This document shows, in pieces, positions 50,475-62,985 of a DNA stretch of 64,000 nt. Positions within the stretch are counted from its first letter, which is position 1; every line of letters starts with the position of its first letter. The notes below the pieces were generated by a model. It did not search any database. It was not told where the DNA came from and worked only from the letters and a program-made list of their open reading frames with translations. The position numbers and the translations under genes were made by a program. This DNA is from Aristolochia californica (Eukaryota; Streptophyta; Magnoliopsida; Piperales; Aristolochiaceae), in NCBI GenBank assembly GCA_029961685.1, contig JARWKL010000008.1:25555119-25619118 (forward strand). The letters run 5' to 3'.

Positions 50475-52331
50475 GGATATTTACCAGAGCCAAACAAAAG
50501 GATAAGGCAAAAAGATCACAACAAAATGAAAATTTTTAGAGTTTATGTATGCCAAAAATTGAAAACTATCATAAATGTAAGAGAAGAACATTTTTTGAAG
50601 CACTTAAAATGAACACCAAAGTTTTGTTATCCATGTTTTTAAAATTCCACTAGTACAACCCCTAATAGCTTGGAATTTGACAAGAAAGAGATTTCTAATT
50701 GATCCAAACATGTTTTAGGTATGGATATGCATGCCTGAAACATGTTGAAGATGAAAATGACCTGATGATCCAAAAATTTCAAGGAAAAGAAAAAATTAAA
50801 TTCTCAAGGTAACGAGTGGTGGGTTATTCAAGCGACGCAAACAACCCAAATTTTGTACATTTACAAAAGGCTAACCTATCAGTAATAGATCATCATAAAA
50901 CTTTTGATCGATTAATAGTGCGTAACGGTTTAATTTTTGTTAGAAATGACTTATGGTTTGGGAGTCAACACTCAGTCAAACCCCCCCCCCCTTTTTCTGA
51001 TGATTGCAAAACCTAATATATAAAAAACTAAAAACGTTTTCAATCCCTAAAAGTCGCAAATTCTTATTATAATTATCTCTCTCTGCATTTGTGCATTTGC
51101 ATTTTGGATGTTCAATTTTTTTTCAAATCCAGACTTGAGTTTTCACTCTCCCTTTTTTCTCATAAACAAAAAGATAAGGCAAATAGATCAAACCAAAATG
51201 AAAATTTTATAGCTTATGTATACAAAAAATTGAAAACTATAATAAATGTAAGTGAAGAAAATTATTTCACTCACTAAAAATGAACACCAAAGTCTTGTTA
51301 TCCATGTATGGGAAATTCCACTAATACAACCCCTAATCGCTTGGAATTTTATAAGAAAGAGATTTCTAATTGATCCTAACATGTTTTAAATATGGATATG
51401 CATGCCTGAAACATGTTGAAGATGCACATGTCCTAATGATCCAAAAATTTAAAGGAGTAGAACAAATTAAATTCTCAAGTTAATGTGTGGAGGGATATTT
51501 ACTAGACCCAAAAAACCCACTTTTGCCTATTTACAAAAAGCGGACCTAACAATCATAAATAATTTTAAATGTTTTTATCGATTAATGATGTGTAACGACT
51601 ATAATTTTTGTTTGAAATGACTTATGGATTGGGAGTCAATACTTAGTTAAAAATCCATCGCCTCCCTCCTTTTTCGATGATTACAAAATCGAATATATAA
51701 AAAACTAAAAGAGTCTACAATACTTAAAAATCATAGATACTTTTTGGAATTATCTCTCTCAGCATTTGTGCATTTCCAATTAGATGTTCAATTTTTTTTC
51801 AAATCCAAACTTGAGATTTCACTCTCCCATTTTTCTCGTAAACATAAAGATAAGGCATATAGATCACTACAAAAAGAAAATTTTAGAGTCTATGGATGCC
51901 AAAAATTGAAACCTATAATAAATGTAAGTGATGAAAAAAATTTCACACATTAAAAATGAACACCAAAGGTTTTGTTATCCATGTTTTGGAAATTCCACTA
52001 GTACAATACCTAACAGCTTGGAATTTTATAAGAAAGAGATCTCTAATTGATCCTAACATGTTTTAAATATGGATATGCATGCCTGAAACATGTTGAAGAT
52101 GCAAATGACCAAATGACCCAAAAATTTAAAGGAGAAGAAAAAATTAAATTCTCATGTTATCATGCAGTGGGATATTCACCCGAGCCAAACAACCAACTTT
52201 TTATCCATTTACAAAAAGCAAACCTAACAATCATAAATCATCTTTTTGATCGATTAATGATTCGTAACGGTTATAATTTTTGTTAGAAATGAGTTATGGT
52301 TTGGGAGTCAACACTCAATTAAAAAAGCAAT

Positions 52332-52357
52332 CCCCCCCCCCCCCCCCCCCCCCCCCC
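52332..52357 (+). repeat. Poly-C run of 26
   Basis: Uninterrupted C run in the d-type unit anchored at 52169, followed by TCCCCCTCCCCCTTTTCC. Confidence 0.9.
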
Positions 52358-54577
52358 TCCCCCTCCCCCTTTTCCATTGATTGCAAAACCTAATATATAA
52401 AAAACTAAAACAATTTACAATCCCTAAAAATCGCAAATACTTATTGGAATTATCTCTCTCTGCATTTGTGCATTTGCATTTTGGATTTTCAATTTTTTTT
52501 TTCAAATCCGGACTTGAGTTTTCACTCTCCTTTTTTCTCGTAAACAAAAATATAAGGCAAATAGATCACACTAAAATGAAAATGTTATAGTTTATGTATG
52601 AAAAAATTGAAAACTATAATAAATATAAGTGAAGAAAATTATTTCACGCACTAAAAATGAACACCAAAGTCTTGTTATCCATGTACGGGAAATTCCACTA
52701 GTACAAACCCTAATAGCTTGGAATTTTATAAGAAAGAGATTTCTAATTGATCCTAACATGTTTTAAATATGGATATGCATGCCTGAAACATGTTGAAGAT
52801 GCAAATGACCTAATGATCCAAAAATTTACAGTAGAAAAAATTAAATTCTCAAGTTAACGTGTGAAGGGATAATTACTAGACCCAAACAACCCACTTTTGC
52901 TTATTTACAAAAAGCGGACCTAACAATCATAGATAATCATAAATATTTTGATTGATTAAAGATGTGTAACGACTATAATTTTTGTTCGAAATGACTTATG
53001 GTTTGAGAGTCAACACTCAGTTAAAAATCCCTCGCCTCCCTCCTTTTCCAATGATTGCAAAACCTAATATATAACAAATTAAATGAGTTTACAATCCTTA
53101 AAAATCATAGATACTTTTTTGAATTATCTCTCTCAGCATTTATGCATTTCCATTTTGCATATTCAATTTTTTTTCAAATCCAAACTTGAGTTTTCAATCT
53201 CCCATTTTTCTCGTAAACAAAAAGGAAAGTCAAATAGATCACTACAAAAAGAAATTTTAGAGTCTATTTATGCAAAAAATTGAAAACTATAATTAATTTA
53301 AGTGAAGAAAATTTTTCACGCACTAAAAATTTACACCAAAGTTTTGTTATTCATGTTCTGGAAATTCCACTAGTACAACCCCTAATTGCTTGAAATTTAA
53401 TACGAAAGAGATTTCCAATTGATACTAACCTGTATTAAATATAGATAATCAAGGCTGAAACATGTTGAAGATGCATATGACCGAATGATCCAAAAATTTC
53501 AAAGTGTAGAAAAAATAAAATTCCCAAGTTAACATGCGGTGGGATATTTACCAAAGCCCAACAACCCACTTTTTGCCTATTCACAAAAAGGTGACAAAAC
53601 AATCATAGATCATCGTAAAGGTTGTAATTTATTAATAATGTGTAATGGCTATAATTTTTGTTAGAACTGACTTATGGTTTGGGAGTCAACACTCAATTAG
53701 GAATGCCTCACCCTCCCTTTTCCGATGACTGCAAAACCTAATATATAAAAAACTAAAAGAGTTTACAGTCCCTAAAAATCACATAAAAACTAAAATATTT
53801 TAAAATCCCCAAACTTGAGTTTTCACTCTCCCTTTTTTATCGTAAACAAAAAGATAAGGCAAATATATCACAACAAAATGAAAATTTTTGAGTTAATGAT
53901 TGTAAAAAGTAGAAAACTATAAAAAATGTAAGTGAAGAAAAAATTTTCATGCACTAAAAATGAACACCAAAGTTTTGTTATCCATGTTTGGGAAATTCCA
54001 CTAGTACAACCTCTAATAGCTTGGAATTTGATAAGAAAGAGATTTAAAAATCCAAACTAGAGCTTTCACTCTCCCATTTTCTCGTAAACAAAAAGTTAAG
54101 GCAAATAGATCACAAGAAATTGAAAGTTTTAGAGTTTATGTATGCAAAAAATTGAAAACTATAATAAATTTAAGTGAAGAAAATTTTGTCATGCACTAAA
54201 AATGAACACAAAAGTTTTTGTTATCCAAGTTTAGGAAATTCCACTATTACAACCACTAATAGCATGGAATTTTATAAGAAAGACATTTCTAATTGATGCT
54301 AACATGATTTAAATATGGGTATGCATGCTTGAAACTTGTTGAAGACCCAAATGACCAAATGATCCAAAAATTTCGAGTAGAAAAAATTAAATTCTCAAGT
54401 TAACATGCGATGGGATCGTTACTCGAGCAGAACAACCCACTTTTTGCCTAGTTAAAAAAGCTAACCTAACAATCATAGATAATCATAAAATTTTTGATCG
54501 ATTAATGATGCGTAATGGCTATAATTTTTTTTAGAAATGACTTATGGTTTGGGAGTCAACACTCAGTTAAAAATGCC

Positions 54578-54578
<1 letters not shown>

Positions 54579-54608
<30 letters not shown>
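54579..54608 (+). repeat. Poly-C run of 30
   Basis: Uninterrupted C run in the unit anchored at 54413, followed by TTTCCGATAATTAC. Confidence 0.9.
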
Positions 54609-56076
54609 TTTCCGATAATTACAAAACCTAATATATAAAAACTAAAAAAGTTTACAATCCCTAAAAATTTCAAATACTTTTTTGTAAATATCTCTCTCTG
54701 CATTTGTGTATTTGCATTTTGGATGTTCAAATTTTTTTCAAATCTAGACTTGAGTTTTCACTCTCCCTTTTTTCTCGTAAACAAAAAGATAAGGCAAATG
54801 GAACACAACAAAATGAAAATTTTATAGTTTATGTATGCAAAAAATTAAAAACTATAATAAATGTAAGTGAGGAAAATTATTTCACACACTAAAAATGAAC
54901 TCCAAAGTCATGTTATCCATGTTTGGTATAATTCCACTAGTACAACCCCTAATAGCTTGGAATTTTATAAGAAAGAGATTTCTAAATGATCCTAACATGT
55001 TTTAAATATGGATATGCATGCCTGAAACATGTTGAAGATGCAAATGACCTAATGACCCAAAATTTAAAGGAGAAGAAAAAAATTAAATTCTCAAGCTAAC
55101 GTGTGGAGGGATATTTACAAGACCCAAACAACCCACTTTTTGCCTATTTACAAAAATCGGACCTAACAATCATAGATAATCGTAAATGTTTTGATCGATT
55201 AATGATGTGTAATGGCTATATTTTTTGTTCAAAATGACTTATGGTTTGGGAGTCAACACTCAGTTAAAAATCCTTCGCCTCCCACCTTTTTTGATGATTG
55301 CAAAACCTAATATATAAAAAATAAAAGAGTTTACGATCATTAAAAATCATAGATACTTTTTGGAATTATCTCTCTCAGCATTCTGCATTTCTATTTTGAA
55401 TGTTCATTTTTTTTTTCAAATCCAAACTTGAGTTTTCACTCTCCCATGTTTCTCGTAAACAAAAAGATAAGGCATATAGTTCACTAGAAAAAGAAAATTT
55501 TAGAGTCTATGTATGCCAAAAATTGAAAACTATAATAAATGTATGTGAAGAAAAAATTTTCACGCACTAAAAATGAACACCAAATTATTTTTTATCCATG
55601 TTTGGGAAATTCCACTAGCACTACACCTAATAGCATGGAATTTGATAAGAAAGAGATTTCTAATTGATCCTAACAAGTTTTAAATATGGATATGCATGCC
55701 TGAAATGCGTTAAAGATGCAAATGACCTAATGACCAAAAAATTTAAAAGGAGTAGAAAAAATTAAATTCTCATGTTAACGTGCAGTGGGATATTCACCCA
55801 TGCCAAACAACCCACTTTTTGCCCATTTACAAAAAGCAGAATTAACAATCATAGAGCATCGTAAAGGTTTTGATCGATTATTGTTGCGTAATGGCTATAA
55901 TTTTTTTTAGAAATGACTTATGGTTTGGAATTTGCTAAGAAAGAGATTTCAAATTGATCCTTACATGTTTTCAATATGGATATGTATGCCAGAAACATGT
56001 TGAAGATACAAATAACCTAATGATCCAAAATTTTCAAGGAGAAAAAAAAATTAATTTCTCAAGTTAACGTGCGGTG

Positions 56077-56343
56077 GGATATTCAACCGAGCCAAAAAAC
56101 CCACTTTTTGCGCATTTACAAAAACCTGACCTAAAAATCATAGATAATCCTAAAGGTTTTGATCGATTAATGATGCGTAATGGCCATAATTTTTGTGAGA
56201 ATTGACTTATGGTTTGAGTGTCAACTCTCAGTTTAAATCCCTCGGCCCCCTTTTTCGCTGCTTGCAAAACCTAATAAATAAAAAACTAATTGAGTTTACA
56301 ATCCCTAAAAATTGCAGATACTTTTTGGAATTAACATGCGATG
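56077..56343 (+). repeat. Truncated 267-bp unit (type f)
   Basis: CTTTTTGGAATTA is joined to ACATGCGATGAGATATT near 56330. It is preceded by a strongly shortened d unit (55788-56076). Confidence 0.9.
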
Positions 56344-59300
56344 AGATATTTACCAGAGCCAGACATTCCACTTTTAGACTTTTTACAAAAAACTGACGTA
56401 ACAATCAAAGATCATCGTAATGGTTTTGATCAATTAATGATGTGTAACGACTTTAATTTTTTTTAGAAATGACTTATGGTTTGGGAGTCTACACTCAGTT
56501 AAAAATGCCTTCCCCCCCCCCCTTCCCTTTTACGATGATTGCAAAACCTAATGTATAAGAACTAAAAGAGTTTACAATCCCTAAAAATCGATGATACTTT
56601 TTGGAATTATCTCTCTCTGCATTTGTGCATTTGCATTTTGGATGTTCAATTTTTTTTTCAAATCCAAACTTGAGAGTTTACACTCTCCCTTTTTCTCGTA
56701 AACAAAAACATAAGGCAAATATATCATGAAAAAATGAAAATTTTAGAGTTTTTGTATTCTAAAATTTGAAAACTATAATAAATGTAAGTGAAGAAAATTA
56801 TTTAACGCACTAGAAATGAACACCAAAGTTTTGTTATCCATGTTTGGGAAATTCCACTAGTACAACCCCTAATAGCTTGGTGGAATTTTATAACAAAGAG
56901 ATTTCTAATTGATCCTAACATGTTTTAAATATGGATATGCATGCTTGAAGCATGTTGAAGATGCAAATGACCTAATGATCGAAAAATTTCATGGAGTGGG
57001 AAAAAATGAATTCTCAAGTAAACGTGCAGTTGGATATTTACCAAAGCCAAACAACCTAGTTTTTGCCTATTTACCAAAAGCAGACCTAACAATCATAGAT
57101 CATCATAAATGTGTAACGCCTATAATTTTTGTTAGAAATGACTTATGGTTTGGGGGTCAACACTCAGCTCAAAATGCCTCGCCCCCCATTTTCCAATGAT
57201 TGGAAAACCTAATATATAAAAAACTAAAAGAGTTTACAATCCTTAAAAATCACTGATACTTTTTGGAATTATCTCTCTCTGCATTTGTGGATTTTCATTC
57301 TGGATGTTAAATTTTTTTTCAAATCCAAACTTGAGTTTTCATTCTCCCATTTTTCTCATAAACAAAAAGATATGGAAAATATATCACAACAAAATGAAAA
57401 TTTTAGAGTTTATGTATGCAAAAAATTGAAAATAATATAAATGTAAGTGAAGATATTTTTTTCACCCACTAAAAATAACCACCAAAGTTTTGTTATCCAT
57501 GTTTGGGAAATTCCACTATTACAAACCCTAATAGCTTGGAATTTGATAAGAAATAGATTTCTATTTTATCCTATGTTTTAAATATTGATATGCATCCCTA
57601 AAACATATTGAAGATGCAAATGACCAAATGATCCAAAAGTTTCATGGAGTAGAAAAAATTAAATTCTCAAGTTAACGTGCGGAGGGATTTTTACTCGAGC
57701 CGAACAACCAACTTTTTGCCCATTTACAAAAAGCTAACCTAACAATCATAGATAATTGTAAAGGTTTTGATCGATTAATGATGTGTAACGGCTAAAATTT
57801 TTTTTAGAACTGACTTATGGTTTGAGAGTCAACACTCAGTTTAAATCCCTCACCCTTCCTTTTCAGTTGATTGCAAAACAAAATATAGAAAAAACTAATA
57901 GAGCTTACAATCCCAAAAAATCACAGATACATTTTGGAATTATCTTTCTCTGCATTTGTGCGTTTCCATTTTGGATGTTCAATTTATTTTCAATTCCAAA
58001 TTTCAGTTTTCAATTTCCCTTTTTTGTCCTAAACAAAAAGATAAGGCAAAAAGAACACAACAAAATGAAAATTTTAGAGTTGATGTATGCAAAAAATTGA
58101 AAACTATAATAAATGCAAGTTAAGAAAATTTTTTCACGCACTAAAAATGAACACCAAAGTTTTGTTATCCATGTTTGAGAAATTCCACTAGTACAACCCC
58201 TAATAGCTTGCAATTTTATAAGAAAGAGATTTCTAATTAATACTAACATGTTTTAAATATGGATATGCAACGCTGAAACATGTTGAAGATGTAAATGACC
58301 TAATAATGATCCAAAAATTTCGAGTAGAAAAAAATTAATTGAACTCCAAACTTGAGTTTTCACTCTCCCATTTTTCTCATAAACAAAAAGATAAGGCAAA
58401 TAGATCACAAGAAAATAAAAAAAAATCGAGTTTATTTAGGCAAAAAAACAATTGAAAACTATACTAAATGTATGTGAAGAAAATTATTTCACGCACTAAA
58501 AATGAACAGCAAAGTTTTGTTATCCATGTTTGGGAAATTCCACTAGTACAACCCATAATAGCTTGGTGGAATTTTATAAGAAAGAAATTTCTAATTGATC
58601 CTAACATATTTTAAATGTGGTGGATATGCATGCCTGAAACGTGTTGAAGATGCAAATGACCTAATGATCCAAAAATTTCGAGTCGAAAAAATTAAATTCT
58701 CAAGTTAAAGAGCAGTGGGATATTTACAAGAGCCAAACAACCCACTTTTTGCCTATTTACAAAAAGATGACGTAACAATCATAAATCATCGTAAAGGTTT
58801 TGATCAATTAATGATGTGTAAAATTCTAAAAAATCACATATTCTTTTTGGAATTATCTATCTCTGCATTTGTGCATTTGCATTCTGGATGTTCAATTTTT
58901 TTTCAAATCCAAACTTGAGTTTTCACTCTACCTTTTTTCTCATAAACAAAAAGATAAGGCAAATAGATAATAACAAAATGAAAATTTTAGAGTTTATGTA
59001 TGCAAAAAATATAAAACTATAATAAATGTAAGTGAAGAAAATTTTTTGACGCACTAAAAATGAACACCAAAATTTTTTTATTGCTTGGAATTTGTTAAGA
59101 AAGAGATTTCTAATTGATCCTAACATGTTTTAAATATGGATATGCATGCCTGAAACTTATTGAAGATGTAAATGACCAAATGATCAAAAAATTTCCAGTA
59201 GAAAAAATAAATTCTCAAGTTAACGTGGGGTGGGATATTAACTCGAGCCAAACAACCCACTTTTTGTGCATTTACAAAAATATGACCTAACAATCATAGA

Positions 59301-59498
59301 TAATCCTGAAGGTTTTGATCGATTAATGAAGGGTAACGGCCATAATTTTTGGTAGAACTGACTTATGGTTTGAGAGTCAACACTCAGTTTAAATCCCTCG
59401 CCCCCCTTTTCCGCTGATTGCAAAACCTAATATATAAAAAACTAATAGAGTTTACAATCCGTAAAAATTGCCGATACTTTTTGGAATTAACGTGCAGT
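56344..59498 (+). repeat. Higher-order segment between f units (3155 bp)
   Basis: Anchors 56344 (a), 57032 (a-like), 57685 (e, fused to a partial next unit near 58340), 58718 (a, short) and 59233 (f-like, 266 bp). The b, c and d types are absent, so this is a rearranged copy of the a-to-f repeat. Confidence 0.6.
59233..59498 (+). repeat. Truncated 266-bp unit (type f)
   Basis: CTTTTTGGAATTA is joined to ACGTGCAGTGGGATATT near 59487. The anchor continuation (TTAACTCGAGCC) is intermediate between e and f, but the joint and the TTTAAATCCCTCG block are f-type. Confidence 0.85.
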
Positions 59499-62183
59499 GG
59501 GATATTTACTAGAGCCAAACAACCCACTTTTTACCGATTTGCAAAATGCTGATGTAAGAATCATAGATCATCATAAATGTTTTGAGTGATTAATTATGGG
59601 TAATGACTAAATTTTTTTGTAGAAATGACTTAATGTTTGTGAGTCAACACTCAGTTAATAATGCCTCGCCCCCCGTTTTTCGATGATTGCAAAACCTAAT
59701 ATATAAAAATCTAAAAGAGTTTACAATCAATAAAAATCACAGATTCTTTTTAGAATTATCTCTCTCTGTATTTTTGCATTTGAATTTTGGATGTAGAATT
59801 TTTTTTCAAATCCAAACCTAAGTTGTCACTCTCCCTTTTTTTCTTGTAAACATAAAGATAACGCAAACAGATCAATACAAAATGAAAATTTTAGAGTTTA
59901 TGTATGCCAAAAATAGAAAACTATAATAAATGTAAGAGAAGAAAATATGTAGACGCACTAAAAATGAACACCAAAGTTTTGTTATCCATGATTGAGAAAT
60001 TGCAATAGTACAACCCCTAATAGCTTGGAATTTGATAAGAAAGAGACTTCTAATTAATCCTAACATGTTTTAGGTATGGATATGCATGCCTGAAACATGT
60101 GTAAGATGAAAATGACCTAATGGTCCAAAAATTTCAAGGAGTAGAAAAAATTAAATTATCAAGTTAAAGTGCGGTGGGATATTCAAGCGAGCCAAACAAC
60201 CCACTTTTTGTGCATTTACAAAAAGCTGACCTAACAATCATAGACCATCGTAAACATTTTGATCAATTAAGTTTGCGAAATGGTTATAATTTTTGTTAGA
60301 AATGACTTATGGTTTGGGAGTCAACACTCAGTTAAAAAAGCCTCACCCCCCCTCCCGTTTTTCGATGATTGCAAAACCTAATTTTATAGTTTATGTATGC
60401 AAAAAATAGAAAACTATAATAAATGTAAGTGAAGAAAATTATTTCACACACAAAAAATGAACACCAAAGTCTTGTTATCCACGTTTGGGAAATTTCACTA
60501 GTACAACCCCTAATAGCTTGGAAATTTATACGAAAGAAATTTCTAATTTTTCCTAACATGTTTTAAATATGGATGTGCATGCCTAAAACATGTTGAAGAT
60601 GCAAATGACCTAATGACCCAAAAATTTAAAATAGTAGAAAAAATTAAATTCTCAAGTTAACGTCTGGAGGGATATTTACTTGACCCACACAACCCACTTT
60701 TTGCCTATTTACAAAAAGCGGACCTAACAATCATAGATAATCGTAAATGTTTTGATTGATTAATGATGTGTAACGACTATAATTTTTGTTCAAAATGACT
60801 TATGGTTTGCGAGTCAACACTCAACTAAAAATCCCTGGCCTCCCTCCTTTTCCGACAATTTCAAAACCTAATATATAAAAATCAAAAAGAGTTTACAATC
60901 CTTAAAAATCATAGATACTTTTTGGAATTATCTCTCTCAGAATTTGTGCATTTCCATTTTGAATGTACAATTTTTCAAATCCAAACTTGAGTTTTCACTC
61001 TCCCATTTTTCTCATAAACAAAAAGATAAGGCAAATAGATCACTATAAAAAAAAATTAGCGTCTATGTATACAAAAAATTGAAAACTATAATAAATGTAA
61101 GTGCAGAAAATTTTTTCATGTACTAAAAATGAACGCCAAAGTTTTTGTTATCCATGTTCGGGAAATTCCACTAACACAACACCTAATAGCTTGGAATTTT
61201 ATAAGAAAGAGATTTCTAATTGTTCCTAACATGTTTTAAAAATGGATATGCATTCCTGAAACATGTTGAAGATGCAAATGACCTAATGACCAAAAAATTT
61301 AAAGGAGTACAAAAAATTAAATTCTCTTGTTAACGTCTAGTGGGATATTCACCCGAGTCAAACAACCCAATTTTTGCCCATTTACAAAAAGTAGACCTAA
61401 CAATCATAGATCATCGTAAAGGTTTGATCGATTATTGGTGCGTAATGGCTGTAATTTTTTAGAGAAATGATTTATGGTTTGGGAGTCAACACTTAGTTAA
61501 AAATCCATCGCCCCCTCTTTTCCGATGATTGCAAACCCTAATATATAAAAAAATAAAAGAGTTTACAAACCTTAAAAATCACAGATAATTTTTGGAATTA
61601 TCTCTGTCAGCTTTTGCGCATTTTCATTTTGGATGTTCACTTTTTTTTCAAATCTAAACTTGATTTTCACACTCCCCTTTTTCTTGTAAACAAAGAGATA
61701 GGGCAAACAGATCACAACAAAATGAAATTTTAGATTTTGTGTATGCAAAAAATTGAAACCTATTATAAATGTAAGTGAAGAAATTTTTTTCACCCACTAA
61801 AAATGATCACCAAAGTTTTGTTATCCATGTTTGGGAAATTCCACTATTACAACCCCAAATTGCTTGGAATTTGGTAAGAAATAGATTTCTATTTGATCCT
61901 ACCATGTTTTAAATAGGGATATGCATCCTTGAAACATATTGAAGATGCAAATGACCAAATGATCCAAAAATTTCAAGGAGTAGAAAAAATTAAATTCTCA
62001 AGTTAACGTGCGGAGGGATATTTACTCGAGCCGAACAACCCACTTTTTGTCCATTTACAAAAAGCTAACCTAACCATCATAGAAAATCGTAAAGGTTTTG
62101 ATTGATTAATGATGTGTAAGTGCTAAATTTTTTGTTAGAACTGACTTATGGTTTGAGAGTCAACACTCAGTTTAAATCCCACA

Positions 62184-62207
62184 CCCCCCCCCCCCCCCCC
62201 CCCCCCC
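62184..62207 (+). repeat. Poly-C run of 24
   Basis: Uninterrupted C run in the e-type unit anchored at 62016, followed by TCCGCCTCCCCTTTTCCG. Confidence 0.9.
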
Positions 62208-62717
62208 TCCGCCTCCCCTTTTCCGTTGATTGCAAAACCTAATAAATAAAAAACTAATAGAGTTTAAAATCCAAAAAAATCACAAATACATTTGGGAATT
62301 ATCTTTCTGTGCATTTGTGCATTTCCATTTTCGATGTTAAAATTCTTTTCAGTTCCAAATTTGAGTTTTCAATCTTCATTTTTTCTCTTCTACAAAAAGA
62401 TAAGGTAAATAGATCACAACAAAGTGAAAATTTTAGAGTTTATGAATGCAAACAATTTAAAACTATTATAAATTTAAGTGAAGAAAGTTTTTTCACCCTG
62501 GAAAAATGACGACCAAAGTTTTGTTATCCATGTTTGGGAAATTCCACAAGTACAACACCTAAAAGCTTGGAATTTGATAAGAAAGAGATTTCTAATTGAA
62601 CCTAACATGTTTTCCATATGGATATGTATGCCTGAAACATGTTGAAGATGCAAATGACCTATTGATCCAAAAATTTCAATGAGAAAAAAAATTAAATTAT
62701 CAAGTTAACATGCGGTG

Positions 62718-62985
62718 GGATATTCAACCGAGCCAAAAAACCTACTTTTTGCTCATTTACAAAAAGCTGACCTAACAATCAAAGATAATCCTAAAGGTTT
62801 GGATCGATCAATGATGCGTATCGGCTATAATTTTTGGTAGAACTGACTTATGGTTTCAGAGTCAACACTCATTTTAAATCCCTCGCCCCCCTTTTCCATT
62901 GATTGCAAAACCTAATATATAAAAAAACTAATAGAGTTTACAATCCCTAAAAATCGCAAATAATTTTTGGAATTAATTTGCGGTG
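62718..62985 (+). repeat. Truncated 268-bp unit (type f)
   Basis: TAATTTTTGGAATTA is joined to ATTTGCGGTGGGATATT near 62975, the same joint as the other f units apart from local substitutions. The next repeat begins at 62986 and runs off the window. Confidence 0.9.

Larger units (their letters stand above)
50475..56343 (+). repeat. Irregular higher-order segment between f units (5.87 kb)
   Basis: Order of types by anchor: 50475 a (short, 347 bp, joint near 50497), 50822 b, 51493 c, 52169 d, 52867 c, 53542 a (extended, back-jump joint near 54040), 54413 e-like, 55109 c, 55788 d (short, 289 bp), 56077 f. It looks like one a-b-c-d start and one a-e-c-d-f end joined by unequal exchange. Confidence 0.65.
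59499..62985 (+). repeat. Complete higher-order repeat copy, a-b-c-d-e-f (3487 bp)
   Basis: Units at 59499 (a), 60177 (b, TTCAAGCGAGCC, 493 bp because of a joint near 60383), 60670 (c, GACCC and CCTCCCTCC tract), 61343 (d, CACCCGAGTC, preceded by AAATTCTCTTGTTAA), 62016 (e, TTACTCGAGCCGAAC, C run of 24) and 62718 (f, truncated 268 bp). This is the fullest instance of the inferred order and serves as the reference copy. Confidence 0.8.
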
